From assembly GCF_009647655.1 (NCBI RefSeq), contig NZ_WJFD01000002.1:372001-436000 (forward strand): a stretch of 64,000 nt of DNA, in the 5' to 3' direction. Below the pieces are notes generated by a model. The model did not search any database, was not told the DNA's origin, and saw nothing but the letters and a program-made list of their open reading frames with translations. Within the stretch, counting starts at the first letter, position 1, and the number at the start of each line of letters is the position of its first letter. A program made the position numbers and the translations under genes. Below are positions 18,444-27,131 of the stretch, piece by piece. This stretch comes from Chitinophaga sp. SYP-B3965. Its GTDB lineage: Bacteria > Bacteroidota > Bacteroidia > Chitinophagales > Chitinophagaceae.

Positions 18444-19682
18444 ATGATCCATTTTAATAGATTCACTTTAGAGAACGGGCTGCGGGTGATTGTTCATGAA
18501 GATACAACCACGCCCATGGCAGTGGTAAATGTATTGTATGATGTAGGCGCCCGTGATGAAAACCCTGCACAGACCGGCTTTGCGCATTTATTTGAACACC
18601 TCATGTTTGGCGGTTCCGTGAACATTCCGGACTATGATGAACCCCTGCAAATGGCAGGCGGGGAAAACAATGCCTTCACCACCAACGACCTTACCAATTA
18701 CTACATAGAACTACCCGCAGAAAACCTGGAAACAGCCTTCTGGCTGGAAAGCGACCGGATGTTATCCCTCGCCTTTTCAGAAAAGAGCCTGGAGGTACAG
18801 CGCAAAGTGGTAATTGAGGAATTCAAGGAACACTACATCAACAAACCTTATGGCGATGTAATGCACAAACTCCGGGAACTTTCCTACACCAACCACCCCT
18901 ACCGCTGGCAGACCATCGGAAAAGAATTGTCCCATGTGGAGAACGCTCAGCTGGACGATGTAAAGAACTTCTTTTTCCGTCACTACCGCCCGATAAATGC
19001 TATCCTGGCAGTGGCAGGTAAAGTAACCACAGAACAGGTAAAAGCCCTGGCAGAAAAGTGGTTCGGTGATATCCCGGCCGGAGAAAAGTATGTGAGGAAC
19101 CTGCCGGTGGAACCAGCACAAAATGCCGCGAAATTCCTGGAAATAAGAGCAAAAGTGCCTTTAGACGCGTTGTATAAAGCCTATCATATTTACCCGCGGA
19201 ACGATCAGCGGTATTATGCAGCAGATCTTATTTCTGATATCCTCAGCGGTGGCGGCTCTTCCCGTTTGCACCAGGTACTGGTGAAAGAAAAGAAACTGTT
19301 CAGCCATATCGACTGTGCTCATTTTGGCAGCATAGATGCCGGTTTACTTTGCATAGAAGGCAAACTGGTAAAGGGCGTAAAGATGAAAGATGCAGAAAAA
19401 GGTATCCAGGAAGAACTGGAAAAGCTGCAACAGAACATTATCCCGGAAAGAGAATTGCAAAAAGTAAAGAACCGGGTAGAAAGCATGCTCGCCTTTGAGG
19501 ACATGGGACTATTAAGCCGCGCTAACAACCTGGCTTTCTATGAACTGCTGGGCGATGCCGCTTTCATGAACAAAGAATTCGAAAATTATGAACGCGTAAC
19601 AAAAGAAGATATCCATCGGGAAGCGCAGATCATCTTTAACGAAAAGAACTCCAACACCATTCACTATTACGCAGGAAACTAA
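18444..19682 (+). CDS. M16 family zinc peptidase, catalytic subunit
   Basis: 412 residues. The inverted zinc motif HLFEH (H48, E51, H52) and a downstream Glu in VIEEFKEHY are intact, so this is a catalytically competent pitrilysin/insulinase-type peptidase half. No signal peptide is evident. The next gene, 9 bases away, encodes an M16 protein lacking the motif. Such active/inactive pairs form a heterodimeric clamshell in characterised bacterial M16B enzymes. It probably degrades short peptides in the cytoplasm. Confidence 0.93.
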   Translation: MIHFNRFTLENGLRVIVHEDTTTPMAVVNVLYDVGARDENPAQTGFAHLFEHLMFGGSVNIPDYDEPLQMAGGENNAFTTNDLTNYYIELPAENLETAFWLESDRMLSLAFSEKSLEVQRKVVIEEFKEHYINKPYGDVMHKLRELSYTNHPYRWQTIGKELSHVENAQLDDVKNFFFRHYRPINAILAVAGKVTTEQVKALAEKWFGDIPAGEKYVRNLPVEPAQNAAKFLEIRAKVPLDALYKAYHIYPRNDQRYYAADLISDILSGGGSSRLHQVLVKEKKLFSHIDCAHFGSIDAGLLCIEGKLVKGVKMKDAEKGIQEELEKLQQNIIPERELQKVKNRVESMLAFEDMGLLSRANNLAFYELLGDAAFMNKEFENYERVTKEDIHREAQIIFNEKNSNTIHYYAGN

Positions 19683-19691
19683 GTACAAATT

Positions 19692-20975
19692 ATGATCAAC
19701 AGAAGTCAGGCGCCCGCTATAAAAGATGCAGTAGATTTTGAAGTGTTACTGAAGCCGTATGAACTGTTTAAACTGGATAATGGTATCCCCGTGTACGTAG
19801 TGCGTTCAGAAGAACAGGAAACCGTACAGCTGGAACTCGTATTCCCCGCTGGCAGCTGGTTTGAATCAGAGAACCTGATCGCTTCTGCTACCAACTTCCT
19901 CATGAAGAATGGTACCAGCAAACATTCCGCTTTGGAGATCAACGAGATGGCCGAATATTACGGCGCCTATCTCAACAGAGCCTGCTTTCACGAGAATGCC
20001 ACTTATACCCTTCACTGCCTCACGAAACATACCCCGGATTTATTGCCCATATTGCAGGAAGTGATCCTCGATCCCGTTTTTCCGGAAGAAGAGCTGAGCA
20101 CCTTTGTGCAGAACATGAAACAAAAACTGGCGGTGAACCTCACCAAGTGCGAGTTTGTAGCCAACCGTCACATCGATAAATTCCTCTTCGGAGAATTTCA
20201 TCCATACGGCCGTGTGAGTAATATGCTAGCCTATGATGCTTTGCAGACGGAGTCTTTGAAAGCATTCTATAAAAAGCATTACACATACAACAACTGCAAG
20301 ATCTTCATTGCCGGCAATCTGCCCGCCAATATCATTCCGCTGTTGAACCAATATTTTGGCAGTACAAAATGGAACGGGGAAGAACATATCATCCGTCCGG
20401 AATTGCCATTGCTGCCTGCAGAGGAAAAGAAGTTCCGCATCTTCAATGATGAAAATGGTGTACAGGGAGCCGTGCGTATTGCCAGACCTTTCCCCAACCG
20501 CTACCATCCTGATTTTGGAAAGATGCTGGTGCTCAACACCATCTTCGGCGGTTACTTCGGATCAAGGCTGATGAACAATATCCGGGAAGAAAAAGGATAC
20601 ACCTACGGCATCCATTCCCAGATCTACAACTTCCGCCAGATGAGCGGCATAAACATTCAAACCGAAGCCGGCCGCGATGTTTGTGAAGCCACCGTAGCAG
20701 AAGTATACAAGGAAATGGAACGTATGCAAAAGGAAGAAATTCCGGAAGAGGAACTAAGCCTGGTACGCAATTTCATGATAGGATCTATCCTGGGAGACCT
20801 CGATGGCGCCTTCCATGTGATCCAGCGTTGGAAAAACCTCATCCTGAACGACCTGGATGAAAATTATTTCTACAATAACATCCGCATTATAAAAACCATT
20901 ACCGCTGCTGAATTACAACAACTTGCACAGCAGTATTATAACAAAGAGGACTTCTACGAACTGATAGTGATTTAA
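19692..20975 (+). CDS. M16 family peptidase-like protein, non-catalytic subunit
   Basis: 427 residues. The M16 fold is recognisable, but in the region aligned with the zinc motif it reads FLMKNGTSKHSALEINEMAEYYGA, so HxxEH is missing. The C-terminal substrate-binding R/Y motif is present (NIREEKGYTYGIHSQ), as expected for the M16B partner that supplies those residues to the active subunit. Encoded 9 bases after the catalytic subunit. It is unlikely to be a pseudogene: the frame is intact and complementary motifs are kept. Confidence 0.9.
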   Translation: MINRSQAPAIKDAVDFEVLLKPYELFKLDNGIPVYVVRSEEQETVQLELVFPAGSWFESENLIASATNFLMKNGTSKHSALEINEMAEYYGAYLNRACFHENATYTLHCLTKHTPDLLPILQEVILDPVFPEEELSTFVQNMKQKLAVNLTKCEFVANRHIDKFLFGEFHPYGRVSNMLAYDALQTESLKAFYKKHYTYNNCKIFIAGNLPANIIPLLNQYFGSTKWNGEEHIIRPELPLLPAEEKKFRIFNDENGVQGAVRIARPFPNRYHPDFGKMLVLNTIFGGYFGSRLMNNIREEKGYTYGIHSQIYNFRQMSGINIQTEAGRDVCEATVAEVYKEMERMQKEEIPEEELSLVRNFMIGSILGDLDGAFHVIQRWKNLILNDLDENYFYNNIRIIKTITAAELQQLAQQYYNKEDFYELIVI

Positions 20976-21039
20976 TCGGCAGTGAACATTCAGCATGCTT
21001 TTTGCGTAATTTGATGATAGCTTTTAATCACGTTCTACC

Positions 21040-21387
21040 ATGGGAATACTTATCCGCATCCTCGTTACAGCATTGGCAGCTTTATTAACTGCTTATTTGC
21101 TACCTGGCGTGAAGCTCGCCAGTTTCACATCAGCGCTGCTGCTTGCCATCGTATTAGGGTTGCTCAACTTACTGGTGAAGCCGGTGTTGGTGATCCTTAC
21201 CTTACCTGTTACCATTGTAACGCTCGGCCTTTTCCTGTTAGTGATCAATGCACTGATCGTATTGTGGGCCAGCAGCCTGGTGAAAGGATTTAAAGTAGAA
21301 AATTTCTGGTGGGCATTGATCTTTAGTGTGGTATTGTCTGTGATCAGCAGTATTATGTTATCGCTGGGACCTGCGGATAAAGAGTAA
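21040..21387 (+). CDS. Phage-holin-4-2 family (DUF360-like) membrane protein
   Basis: 115 residues with four predicted membrane helices at about 5-22, 28-46, 51-75 and 85-108. The pattern LLTAYLLPGVKL, LLAIVLGLLNLLVKPVL and LPVTIVTLGLFLLVINALI is typical of the family named phage_holin_4_2. Despite the name, these are common chromosomal proteins of unknown function, and no phage gene is nearby. Single gene, followed by a strong hairpin. Confidence 0.88.
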   Translation: MGILIRILVTALAALLTAYLLPGVKLASFTSALLLAIVLGLLNLLVKPVLVILTLPVTIVTLGLFLLVINALIVLWASSLVKGFKVENFWWALIFSVVLSVISSIMLSLGPADKE

Positions 21388-21412
21388 AGCGCTTCAGCAG
21401 CGGAATATATAT

Positions 21413-21453
21413 AATGCCGGATGGGGCTCGCAGCCCCATCCGGCATTCTTTTT
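21413..21453. terminator. Strong hairpin terminator between convergent genes
   Basis: A perfect 16-base-pair stem (21413-21428 with 21432-21447), a CGC loop, and a T-rich tail on the plus strand. It ends the gene before it and lies just beyond the stop codon of the convergent amidohydrolase gene. Confidence 0.9.
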
Positions 21454-23031
21454 TTATTCTTTATGCCTTAATACAACCCCACCGCGTGTACCGGTATGGT
21501 GGCCATTTTCCAGGGTCACCTGCCCATTCACCAACACATATTGAAAGCCGGTGGCATACTGATGCGGCTGCGTGTAAGTAGATAGATCTTTCACCGTATT
21601 AGGATCGAAGATCACAATATCTGCTGCATAACCCGGCACCAATAATCCTCTTTCCTTCAGCTTGAATTTTTGTGCCGGCAGGGAAGTCATCCGCCTGATG
21701 GCTTCTTCCAGCCCGATCACTTTTTCTTCCCGCACATATTTTCCCAGCACGCGGGAATTGGTTCCATAACCCCGCGGATGTGGAACGCCCACCCCAAATT
21801 CACGGATGCTGGCATCAGAAGCAAACATATTGAAAGGATACTTCATGATGTATTTCACATCCTCCTCACTCATACCATGGAACACCATACCCGCATTTCC
21901 CTGTTCAGAAAGGTCCAATATAGTTTGTACCTCCAGCGCCAGGGTAGATTTACGGCCTTTCATTTTATTGATCTCCATGATGTTCTTCCCGTTGTACGTA
22001 GTGTCCTGCTTAAAATAAGCCACCACAGCATAATCCAGGTGTTTGAGCTTCCGGCGTTTATAAGTAGCCGTCATTTCTGCTGCAATGTTTTTCCTGATAG
22101 CCGGCTGCTGCAAACGGTAACGGATAGAGTCCGCGCCACCGGACAGGGCCCAGTCCGGCAACATCGTCCGCAAACTGGTACTGCTGGCTGTATAAGGATA
22201 TTGATCGATGGTCACTTCCAGTCCTTCGTTCCTCGCTTTTTCCACCATGGCCAATGTTATTTTAGAACGGCCCCAGTTCTGCTTGCCACCTATTTTAAAA
22301 TGAGAGATCTCTACAGGAATGTTAGCCTGCCGGCCAATGGTAAGTGCTTCTTCAATCGCCGCCTCCACTGCATCTCCTTCATTACGCATATGTGTGGCAT
22401 ATAAACCACCATAACGGGCAGACACTTTTGCCATGCCCACCACTTCCGGTGTGCGGGCATAAAGACCGGGCAGGTAAATAAGACCAGTGGAAAGTCCAAC
22501 AGCTCCATCCTGCATAGCTTTTTCTACCAGCCCTTCCATTTGTTGCTGTTCAGCAGCAGAAGGAGCACGGTCCGTACTGCCCATCACAGCTCTGCGGATA
22601 TCATTGTGGCCAATGAGAGAACCCACGTTGATGGAAGTTTTCATACTATCCAGCTGCCTGAAATAGTTGCCCAGATCAACATTGGAAGAACCACAGTTAC
22701 CCGTGATCACCGTTGTTACGCCATCATAAATAAAACTTTCTGCTGTGGGGATCTTGAATTCATCCCCCTCAATATGTGTATGCACATCTATAAATCCCGG
22801 TGCTACTACCAGCCCTTTGGCATCGATGGTTTTACCCGCAGAAAAAGTAGCGGGGATGGTGCCTGTACGCAACACCTTGCCATTTTTAATGGCCAGATCT
22901 CCATAGTACCAGGAATTCCCTGTACCATCAATGATCTTCGCATGCCGGATCAGGATGTCACAATCAGTTTGCGCCTTGCAGGCTAAAGAACCGGCAAAGA
23001 AAACCGGAAGGAGAAAAAGCCACTTTGCCAT
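21454..23031 (-). CDS. Exported N-acyl-D-amino-acid deacylase family amidohydrolase
   Basis: 525 residues with a signal peptide (cleavage near SLACKAQ). Amidohydrolase motifs are present: GFIDVHTHIEGDEF for the first metal site, the SHFKIGGKQNWGRS block with a metal-binding His, DQYPYTASSTSLRTMLPDWA and ASDASIREFG with the catalytic Asp, all typical of D-aminoacylase/dihydroorotase-like enzymes. It probably removes acyl groups from N-acyl-D-amino acids or acts on D-dipeptides in the periplasm. An NTF2-like protein is encoded 11 bases upstream in the same direction. Confidence 0.9.
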   Translation of the reverse strand: MAKWLFLLPVFFAGSLACKAQTDCDILIRHAKIIDGTGNSWYYGDLAIKNGKVLRTGTIPATFSAGKTIDAKGLVVAPGFIDVHTHIEGDEFKIPTAESFIYDGVTTVITGNCGSSNVDLGNYFRQLDSMKTSINVGSLIGHNDIRRAVMGSTDRAPSAAEQQQMEGLVEKAMQDGAVGLSTGLIYLPGLYARTPEVVGMAKVSARYGGLYATHMRNEGDAVEAAIEEALTIGRQANIPVEISHFKIGGKQNWGRSKITLAMVEKARNEGLEVTIDQYPYTASSTSLRTMLPDWALSGGADSIRYRLQQPAIRKNIAAEMTATYKRRKLKHLDYAVVAYFKQDTTYNGKNIMEINKMKGRKSTLALEVQTILDLSEQGNAGMVFHGMSEEDVKYIMKYPFNMFASDASIREFGVGVPHPRGYGTNSRVLGKYVREEKVIGLEEAIRRMTSLPAQKFKLKERGLLVPGYAADIVIFDPNTVKDLSTYTQPHQYATGFQYVLVNGQVTLENGHHTGTRGGVVLRHKE

Positions 23032-23042
23032 TGAGAAGAAGT

Positions 23043-23474
23043 TTAACTACTATGATCTGCTATAATTTTCCAATCCCCGTTGATCTTACGGAGCACAAGA
23101 GAAAAGTGCCCGGAAACATCACCATCCGTTCTCACCAGCATCCACTTTCCTATAACAAAATACACATCGTCCGCCAGTTTTTTAAATTCCAGCAGGTTAA
23201 AGGAAAGTGTGCCCATGGCCGCTTTATCCGGATAACTCTTTTTATAGTTCTCTAAAGTAGCCCTCCAGCCATAAGTGGGGCCGTTTTTGCCGATAAAGAT
23301 GAGGGAATCAGATGCCCAGTAAGTGGCCATGAAATCATTCAGGTTTCCCTTGTTCCAGGCTTTGATCTGGGCATTCATGAGACTACGGATCCGGGCTTCA
23401 TCTGTAGACTGCGCCAGTAGGGGATTTTGGCCGCAAAATGCCAGCAGGGCTATGATAATGACGAGCGAACGCAT
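23043..23474 (-). CDS. Exported NTF2-like (SnoaL/DUF4440-type) protein
   Basis: 143 residues with a signal peptide ending LLAQS. The mature part follows the NTF2-like cone fold: IRSLMNAQIKAWNKGNLNDFMATYW, SLIFIGKNGPTYGW and GHFSLVLRKINGDWKIIADHSS. Proteins of this type bind small molecules or have minor enzymatic roles; no specific activity can be named. It is the first gene of a likely two-gene unit with the amidohydrolase 11 bases downstream. Confidence 0.85.
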   Translation of the reverse strand: MRSLVIIIALLAFCGQNPLLAQSTDEARIRSLMNAQIKAWNKGNLNDFMATYWASDSLIFIGKNGPTYGWRATLENYKKSYPDKAAMGTLSFNLLEFKKLADDVYFVIGKWMLVRTDGDVSGHFSLVLRKINGDWKIIADHSS

Positions 23475-23532
23475 GGTAAATATTTAGCAAAAGATAAACA
23501 GTTTTTATGATTTATGCATTCTTTGATTATAC

Positions 23533-23540
23533 TACCTTTG
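23533..23540 (+). promoter_or_regulatory. -7-like box upstream of the Kdo8N genes
   Basis: TACCTTTG, a full match to TAnnTTTG, lies 25 bases before the ATG of the aminotransferase. No good -33 TTTG is found at the usual distance. Confidence 0.4.
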
Positions 23541-23565
23541 CACAACCACAAAAAAAATAATCAAT

Positions 23566-24759
23566 ATGCCAGGATTTGAACTATTTGGCGCTGAAGAGAA
23601 AAAAGAAGTAAATGACGTACTGGAAACAGGCATTTACATGCGTTATGGTTTTGATGGTCCCCGTAAAGGGATCTGGAAAGCAAAAGAACTGGAACAGGCG
23701 CTCACCGAGAGATTTAATGTAAAGTATGCACAACTCACCTCCAGCGGTACCACTGCCCTCACTACTGCCATGGCAGCTTTGGGAATTGGCGCAGGAGATG
23801 AAGTGATCATGCCTACTTTCACATTTGTGGCCAGCTTCGAAGCAGTATTGTCTGTTGGCGCTACCCCCATCCTGGTGGATGTGGATGATACGCTTACCCT
23901 TGCACCCGATGCAGTAAGAGCAGCCATCACGCCAAAAACAAAAGCAGTGATGCCCGTTCACATGTGTGGCTCCATGGCAGACATGGATGCACTTGTGAGT
24001 ATCTGTAAAGAACACAACCTCCTGTTGCTGGAAGATGCTTGTCAGTCTACCGGCGCAACTTATAAAGGCAAAGCACTTGGGTCTATCGGTAATGCCGGTA
24101 CTTTCTCTTTCGACTTTGTGAAAACCATTACCTGTGCTGAAGGCGGCGCTGTCATCACCAACGATGAAGCCGTTTATACAAAAGCAGATGCTTTCTCCGA
24201 CCATGGTCATGATCACTTAGGTGGAACAGATCGTGGAGCAGACGGCCATCCGCATTTTGGTTATAACTTCCGCATTTCAGAACTGCACGCAGCAGTAGGC
24301 CTGGCGCAGATCCGCAAGCTGGACAAGTTCCTGGCTATCCAGCGTAACAACAAGCAGATCCTGAAAGAAGCCCTGGGCGCAGTACCACAGGTAACTTTCC
24401 GCCGTTTGCCAGATCCTGAGGGAGACAGTGCCACGTTCCTCTCTTTCTTCCTGCCCACTGCCGAAGCCGCAAAAGCAGCCACAGCAGCTATTAAAGCAGC
24501 TGGTTTACCTGCCTTCTACTGGTTCGATAATAACTGGCATTACTTCCGCAAATGGAATCACTTCAAAGAGGGCGCAACATTAAACCCCTTTGCAGCACCA
24601 TTGGCCAAAGCCATGGAAGTATATAAAACAAAAGAATTCCCGGCATCTGATGCCATCATCAGCCGCTGCATTTCCTTCCCCATCAGTCTTGTATGGACAG
24701 ATGAAGAAGCACGCGAAAGAGCAGCGAAATTAACGGCCGCTGTAAAAAGTGCTTTATAA
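23566..24759 (+). CDS. kdnA: DegT/DnrJ/EryC1-type aminotransferase, probable 8-amino-Kdo synthase
   Basis: 397 residues, PLP-dependent. The LTSSGTTALTTAMAALGIG phosphate-binding block, LEDACQSTGATYKG (PLP-ring Asp) and Schiff-base lysine K186 in FDFVKTIT-CAEGG are clear. A DegT-family transaminase followed by kdsB and an iron-type alcohol dehydrogenase matches the gene set of Shewanella oneidensis that makes 8-amino-3,8-dideoxy-D-manno-octulosonate: KdnB oxidises C8 of Kdo and KdnA transaminates it. The product would replace Kdo in lipid A-core. The stop codon overlaps the next start by one base. The specific assignment rests on context. Confidence 0.8.
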   Translation: MPGFELFGAEEKKEVNDVLETGIYMRYGFDGPRKGIWKAKELEQALTERFNVKYAQLTSSGTTALTTAMAALGIGAGDEVIMPTFTFVASFEAVLSVGATPILVDVDDTLTLAPDAVRAAITPKTKAVMPVHMCGSMADMDALVSICKEHNLLLLEDACQSTGATYKGKALGSIGNAGTFSFDFVKTITCAEGGAVITNDEAVYTKADAFSDHGHDHLGGTDRGADGHPHFGYNFRISELHAAVGLAQIRKLDKFLAIQRNNKQILKEALGAVPQVTFRRLPDPEGDSATFLSFFLPTAEAAKAATAAIKAAGLPAFYWFDNNWHYFRKWNHFKEGATLNPFAAPLAKAMEVYKTKEFPASDAIISRCISFPISLVWTDEEARERAAKLTAAVKSAL

Positions 24760-25496
24760 TGAAAACAATCGCATTGATCCCTGCCCGTTATGCTGCCAGC
24801 CGGTTCCCCGGTAAAATGATGGCCGTGCTGGCAGGTAAAACCGTGATTTGGCGCACCTACGAATCCGCCCTGCAAACAGGCGTGTTTGATGAAGTGATGG
24901 TAGTTACTGACAGTGACATCATTTACGACGAGATCGTTAGCCACGGCGGCAAAGCCATCATGAGCAAACGCGAACATGAAAGCGGCTCAGATCGTATTGC
25001 AGAAGCCGTGGAAAACATGTTGGATGTTGAGATTGTTGTAAATGTGCAGGGAGACACTCCTTTCACACAAAAGGAACCACTCGAAAAACTGCTAAAGGTA
25101 TTTGAAGGAGAAGAAGGAAAGAAAGTGCAGGTAGCCTCTTTGATGCAGGAGCTGAAAGACTGGAAAGATATTGAAGATCCAAACTTCGTGAAAGTAGCGG
25201 TGGACAGGAACTTCAACTCGCTCTTCTTTTCCCGTTCCGTGATCCCTTATCCAAGAGATAAGTCGATCAACACCACATATTACGAACACATCGGCATATA
25301 TGCATTCCGCAGGGAAGCCTTGCTGTTATTCACCAAAACACCCATGACCCCGCTGGAAGCAGCAGAGAAGGTAGAATGCCTTCGCTACCTGGAAATGGGC
25401 ATTCCATTAAAGATGGTGGTAACAGATTATATGGGAGTTGAAATAGATACGCCGGAAGACCTCGAAAGAGCTTCCAGATTATTAGAAGAAAAATAA
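24759..25496 (+). CDS. kdsB: 3-deoxy-manno-octulosonate (Kdo/Kdo8N) cytidylyltransferase
   Basis: 245 residues. IPARYAASRFPGKMM is the CMP-binding signature of KdsB, and Q97-G98-D99-T100 replaces the common QGDEP motif. The enzyme activates Kdo (or 8-amino-Kdo) with CTP to the CMP-sugar used by the lipid A transferase in the cytoplasm. It overlaps the aminotransferase gene by one base and is followed after 6 bases by the alcohol dehydrogenase gene. In Shewanella the equivalent KdsB is specific for the amino sugar; the Glu-to-Thr change may reflect that but is not proof. Confidence 0.88.
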   Translation: MKTIALIPARYAASRFPGKMMAVLAGKTVIWRTYESALQTGVFDEVMVVTDSDIIYDEIVSHGGKAIMSKREHESGSDRIAEAVENMLDVEIVVNVQGDTPFTQKEPLEKLLKVFEGEEGKKVQVASLMQELKDWKDIEDPNFVKVAVDRNFNSLFFSRSVIPYPRDKSINTTYYEHIGIYAFRREALLLFTKTPMTPLEAAEKVECLRYLEMGIPLKMVVTDYMGVEIDTPEDLERASRLLEEK

Positions 25497-25502
25497 CGAA
25501 TT

Positions 25503-26579
25503 ATGAAATTCAGAAACTTTAAACTGGTAGGATACGTCATCTTTGGACGTGGCGCATTTAACCAACTGGATGAGATCATTGCCCCACACCGCAAAGGCGA
25601 TGCGCCAATGATCTTTTTCGTGGATCATTTCTTTGAAGGCAATCAACCCTGGCTCTCCCGCATTCCTTTACGCGGGAAAGATAAAGTGGTATTTATAGAT
25701 GTAACACACGAACCGAAAACAGTTTATGTAGATCGCCTCCGCGATGAACTCACTGCTGAATTTGGACAAGTAAGCGGCATCATTGGTATCGGTGGCGGTT
25801 CCACCATGGACATGGCAAAAGCCGTATCCCTGATGATGACCAATCCCGGTTCTTCCGCAGATTATCAAGGCTGGGATCTCCTGCAAAAACCAGGCGTATA
25901 CAAAGTAGGTGTACCCACACTTTCCGGTACAGGCGCAGAAGTGAGCAGAACAACTGTTCTCACCGGCCCAACCAAGAAGCTGGGCATGAACTCAGACTTT
26001 ACACCCTTTGATCAGATCCTGCTGGACCCTGAATTAATAAAGAACGCACCCGTAAACCAGCGTTTCTATACCGCCATGGATTGTTATATCCATTGTATAG
26101 AATCCCTGGAAGGCACATACCTCAACGCTTTCAGCAAATCTTACGGAGAAAAGGCACTGGAACTTTGCCAGGAGATCTACCTGAAAAAAGACAAGTGGGA
26201 TGATGATGCAGACGAGAAACTGATGATGGCATCTTACGCCGGTGGTATGAGTATTGCTTATTCACAAGTGGGGGTAGCACATGCCGTAAGTTATGGATTG
26301 AGTTATTTACTGGGCACCAAACATGGCGTGGGCAACTGCATCGTGTTTGATAAACTGGAAGAGTTCTATCCTGCCGGTGTAAAGGAATTCAAGCTGATGG
26401 TGGATAAACACCAGGTGGCTATTCCGCAACACATCACCAAAGGATTGTCCGACAGTGATTTTGAAAAGATGATAGATGTGTCCATGGGCCTGGCGCCATT
26501 GTGGGAAAACGCACTGGGCAAAGACTGGCAACAGCAAATGACCCGGGACAGGTTACGTAAATTATATGAATTGCTTTAA
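25503..26579 (+). CDS. kdnB: Iron-type alcohol dehydrogenase, probable Kdo C8 dehydrogenase
   Basis: 358 residues. Group III metal-dependent alcohol dehydrogenase fold: NAD(P)-binding GIGGGSTMDMAKAV and TLSGTGAEVSRT, and the four metal ligands D193, H197 (DCYIH), H260 (VAHAVSYG) and H274 (KHGVGN) are all kept. Together with the adjacent aminotransferase and KdsB it fits KdnB, which oxidises Kdo at C8 before transamination. Gene order here is aminotransferase, cytidylyltransferase, dehydrogenase. A generic alcohol dehydrogenase is the alternative if the context were misleading. A terminator follows. Confidence 0.8.
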   Translation: MKFRNFKLVGYVIFGRGAFNQLDEIIAPHRKGDAPMIFFVDHFFEGNQPWLSRIPLRGKDKVVFIDVTHEPKTVYVDRLRDELTAEFGQVSGIIGIGGGSTMDMAKAVSLMMTNPGSSADYQGWDLLQKPGVYKVGVPTLSGTGAEVSRTTVLTGPTKKLGMNSDFTPFDQILLDPELIKNAPVNQRFYTAMDCYIHCIESLEGTYLNAFSKSYGEKALELCQEIYLKKDKWDDDADEKLMMASYAGGMSIAYSQVGVAHAVSYGLSYLLGTKHGVGNCIVFDKLEEFYPAGVKEFKLMVDKHQVAIPQHITKGLSDSDFEKMIDVSMGLAPLWENALGKDWQQQMTRDRLRKLYELL

Positions 26580-26592
26580 TAAGAAATAAACC

Positions 26593-26619
26593 GGGCTGGC
26601 GTAATACGTCAGCCCTTTT
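26593..26619 (+). terminator. Terminator after the Kdo8N gene cluster
   Basis: GGGCTGGCG (26593-26601) pairs with CGTCAGCCC (26607-26615) with one G-T pair, a TAATA loop and a TTTT tail, 13 bases past the dehydrogenase stop. The tail runs into TACTTTTG (26619-26626), a possible -7 box for the next gene. Confidence 0.8.
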
Positions 26620-26630
26620 ACTTTTGTATT

Positions 26631-27125
26631 ATGGAAACAATCAACAAACTCGCAGAAGATTACGCCGCATCACTGATCAAAGTGCAGGAGCGGAGGAAAC
26701 ATTGGCAACTGCAATCCAAGCCCTTCCTGCATAAACATCTCAAAGAGATCACGGAAAAAACCAAGCTCAACTGGAAAGCCGGGTCCAATGAAACCATGCA
26801 GAACCTGGAATCCGTTTTCATTGTATTTGATCATGAGCCCAGCGGTATTGTGGAGCAATCCCAATTCAGCGTAGCGCAGAAGATCAAGATAGGAGGGTTT
26901 CTCTCTTTCTCTCAAACCCGTAACGGACAAGTAATTGCGTGGATCAGTTTTCCTTTCATTGATGGGATGACGGAAGAGAAAGCAAAGAACGAAATATTAG
27001 AAACGATTGAACCAGAAGAATTAACCGAAGAATCCGTGAATCGTTTCATGCATAAATTCCTGGGAGAAATGATCCAGTGGGAGAATGATGCAAGAGACGA
27101 GATCGGTTTTGTGCGGCACAAATAG
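26631..27125 (+). CDS. Hypothetical protein
   Basis: 164 residues, not recognised. No signal peptide or membrane segment. The N-terminal half is basic and probably helical (ASLIKVQERRKHWQLQSKPF), the centre has beta-like strands (SVFIVFDHEPSG, KIKIGGFLSFSQTRNG, VIAWISFPFIDG), and the C-terminus is acidic and helical. A soluble cytoplasmic protein is likely. It lies 6 bases before the truncated globin gene, so the two are probably co-transcribed; that is the only functional hint. Confidence 0.75.
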   Translation: METINKLAEDYAASLIKVQERRKHWQLQSKPFLHKHLKEITEKTKLNWKAGSNETMQNLESVFIVFDHEPSGIVEQSQFSVAQKIKIGGFLSFSQTRNGQVIAWISFPFIDGMTEEKAKNEILETIEPEELTEESVNRFMHKFLGEMIQWENDARDEIGFVRHK

Positions 27126-27131
27126 TTTTTT

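Noticed and set aside
19692..20975. Pseudogene call for the second M16 gene
   Set aside because: Loss of HxxEH is typical for the partner subunit; the frame is intact and the R/Y motif is kept.
21040..21387. Phage holin gene as a sign of a prophage
   Set aside because: The family name is historical; it is a common chromosomal membrane protein and no other phage gene is in the window.
21670..22404. 244-codon open frame opposite the amidohydrolase gene
   Set aside because: Fully inside a well-supported gene on the other strand, with a cysteine/histidine-rich translation typical of shadow frames.
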